Below are positions 4,883 through 5,450 of a DNA stretch of 5,450 nt, in pieces. This DNA is from RGIG250 sp045616885 (GTDB lineage Bacteria; Bacillota; Negativicutes; Selenomonadales; Selenomonadaceae), in assembly GCA_045616885.1 (NCBI GenBank), contig JAZLHS010000045.1:1-5450 (forward strand), written 5' to 3'. The translations under genes were made by a program, and so were the position numbers. The notes under the pieces are model-generated. The model did not search any database and was not told the origin of the DNA. It saw only the letters and a list, made by a program, of their open reading frames with translations. How positions within the stretch are numbered: the first letter of the stretch is position 1; every line of letters begins with the position of its first letter.

Positions 4883-4926
4883 AAAAAGGGACTGTGAAAA
4901 ATGCGCCAGCATTTTCTCACAGTCCC
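4883..4926 (-). terminator. Rho-independent terminator after yqeB
   Basis: GGGACTGTGA (4888-4897) pairs with TCACAGTCCC (4917-4926). Inside it AAAATGC (4898-4904) pairs with GCATTTT (4909-4915), leaving one bulged base (4916) and a four-base loop. On the minus strand TTTTT (4883-4887) follows. It starts eight bases after the yqeB stop. Outer stem and inner AAAATG core are shared with the hairpin at 1978-2017. Confidence 0.85.
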
Positions 4927-4934
4927 TATCTTCT

Positions 4935-5450
4935 TTAATCCCAGCGGCCGCCTTCGAAGCGAAGTATCGCCTCCAGCACACCGCCGGCCACGACTCGCGC
5001 CCGGTCAGCCACACTTGAGCATTGCCGCGGCGTCACTCGCATATCGACCTCGGCGATGTCCTGTCCCGCCGCGACCCGATATCCATCATGGATAAGTCCT
5101 CTGAGGATTCCGTCGCAGGGGGCGGTAATCATGTAGACGATACTCTTGTCATCTATGACCTCACCCACCGTATCACCGGTCTTGATAATCGCGCCGATTG
5201 TCCGCTTCGCCGTGAAGAACCCGTCCACCGGAGACATCATGATACAGTCGGTCTCGTTGGAGAGAGAGTTTCGCTGCTCCAGCTTCTGAGTCCGTCCTTC
5301 CTTGATGACCCTGCCCATCTCGAAGCTGCGAACCAGTTCGACAACACAGTCAACATCCTGACCGGCACAGAAGCCTTCGCCAAGTCCGATGGAAAAAGAT
5401 ACGGGCCAGTTGTTCTCGCGAACTGCTCCGTCATTGACAGCGTCAACGAG
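4935..5450 (-). CDS. yqeB: YqeB/EF2563-family accessory protein of selenium-dependent molybdenum hydroxylases (5' part missing)
   Basis: The last 171 codons are visible; the N-terminal part, expected to hold a nucleotide-binding Rossmann-like region, lies beyond the window edge. The frame runs open from 5450 to TAA at 4935-4937. The segment IGLGEGFCAGQDVDCVVE is followed by MGRVIKEG, then a biotinyl/lipoyl-like beta region (APCDGILRGLIHDGYRV with V-A-A-G-Q-D-I-A-E-V-D after it). It ends with DRARVVAGGVLEAILRFE. These match the conserved C-terminal half of this family, known from genome context to accompany selD and selenium-dependent molybdenum hydroxylases such as xanthine dehydrogenase; its exact biochemical job is not established. 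An internal ATG at 5318 is not the true start, because conserved sequence continues upstream. It is last in its transcript, being followed eight bases later by a terminator. Confidence 0.85.
   Translation of the reverse strand, partial: LVDAVNDGAVRENNWPVSFSIGLGEGFCAGQDVDCVVELVRSFEMGRVIKEGRTQKLEQRNSLSNETDCIMMSPVDGFFTAKRTIGAIIKTGDTVGEVIDDKSIVYMITAPCDGILRGLIHDGYRVAAGQDIAEVDMRVTPRQCSSVADRARVVAGGVLEAILRFEGGRWD

Noticed and set aside
5237..5446. A 69-codon minus-strand frame at the right edge
   Set aside because: It is out of frame with the yqeB coding frame, which continues open to the window edge with conserved family sequence.

Overview
The window looks like chromosomal sequence from an anaerobic Firmicute, plausibly a Gram-negative Firmicute (Negativicutes) or a relative. 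This inference rests on three things: a PheB-like ACT protein leading a hom-thrB operon, a YqeB/EF2563-type accessory protein of selenium-dependent molybdenum hydroxylases, and a tiny holin-like toxin peptide. The placement comes from gene content only and is not proven. Nearly all coding sequence lies on the minus strand and is moderately GC-rich, while the intergenic regions are AT-rich and unusually full of palindromes.

Right end to left end (minus-strand order): the last 171 codons of yqeB end at 4935 and are followed by a strong intrinsic terminator (4883-4926). A promoter (4836-4864) then starts a three-gene operon: an ACT-domain regulator (4316-4765), homoserine dehydrogenase hom (2987-4288) and homoserine kinase thrB (2023-2973). 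Together hom and thrB take aspartate semialdehyde to O-phosphohomoserine. Threonine synthase (thrC) is not in the window. Both gene junctions are short and each is covered by a perfect inverted repeat that spans the upstream stop codon and abuts the next ATG. A hairpin of the same sequence family as the yqeB terminator closes the operon at 1978-2017.

Between the operon and cca (1692-2022) there is no gene. That stretch holds three consecutive imperfect palindromes (1747-1933), the last being a very long stem-loop, plus a small inverted repeat just upstream of cca. The cca gene (354-1691) encodes a complete CCA-adding tRNA nucleotidyltransferase with an E. coli-type HD domain.

The left 353 bases hold the most interesting structure. 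A 25-codon minus-strand ORF (180-257) encodes a one-helix membrane peptide with a near-perfect Shine-Dalgarno sequence. That sequence is buried in a GNRA-tetraloop hairpin. The ORF has its own promoter (311-339). A near-consensus promoter on the plus strand (51-78), an approximately 80-nt unit and an intrinsic terminator (132-166) point at its 3' untranslated region. This is the layout of a type I toxin/antisense-RNA module of the TxpA/RatA kind. The first 33 bases may be the tail of a plus-strand gene.
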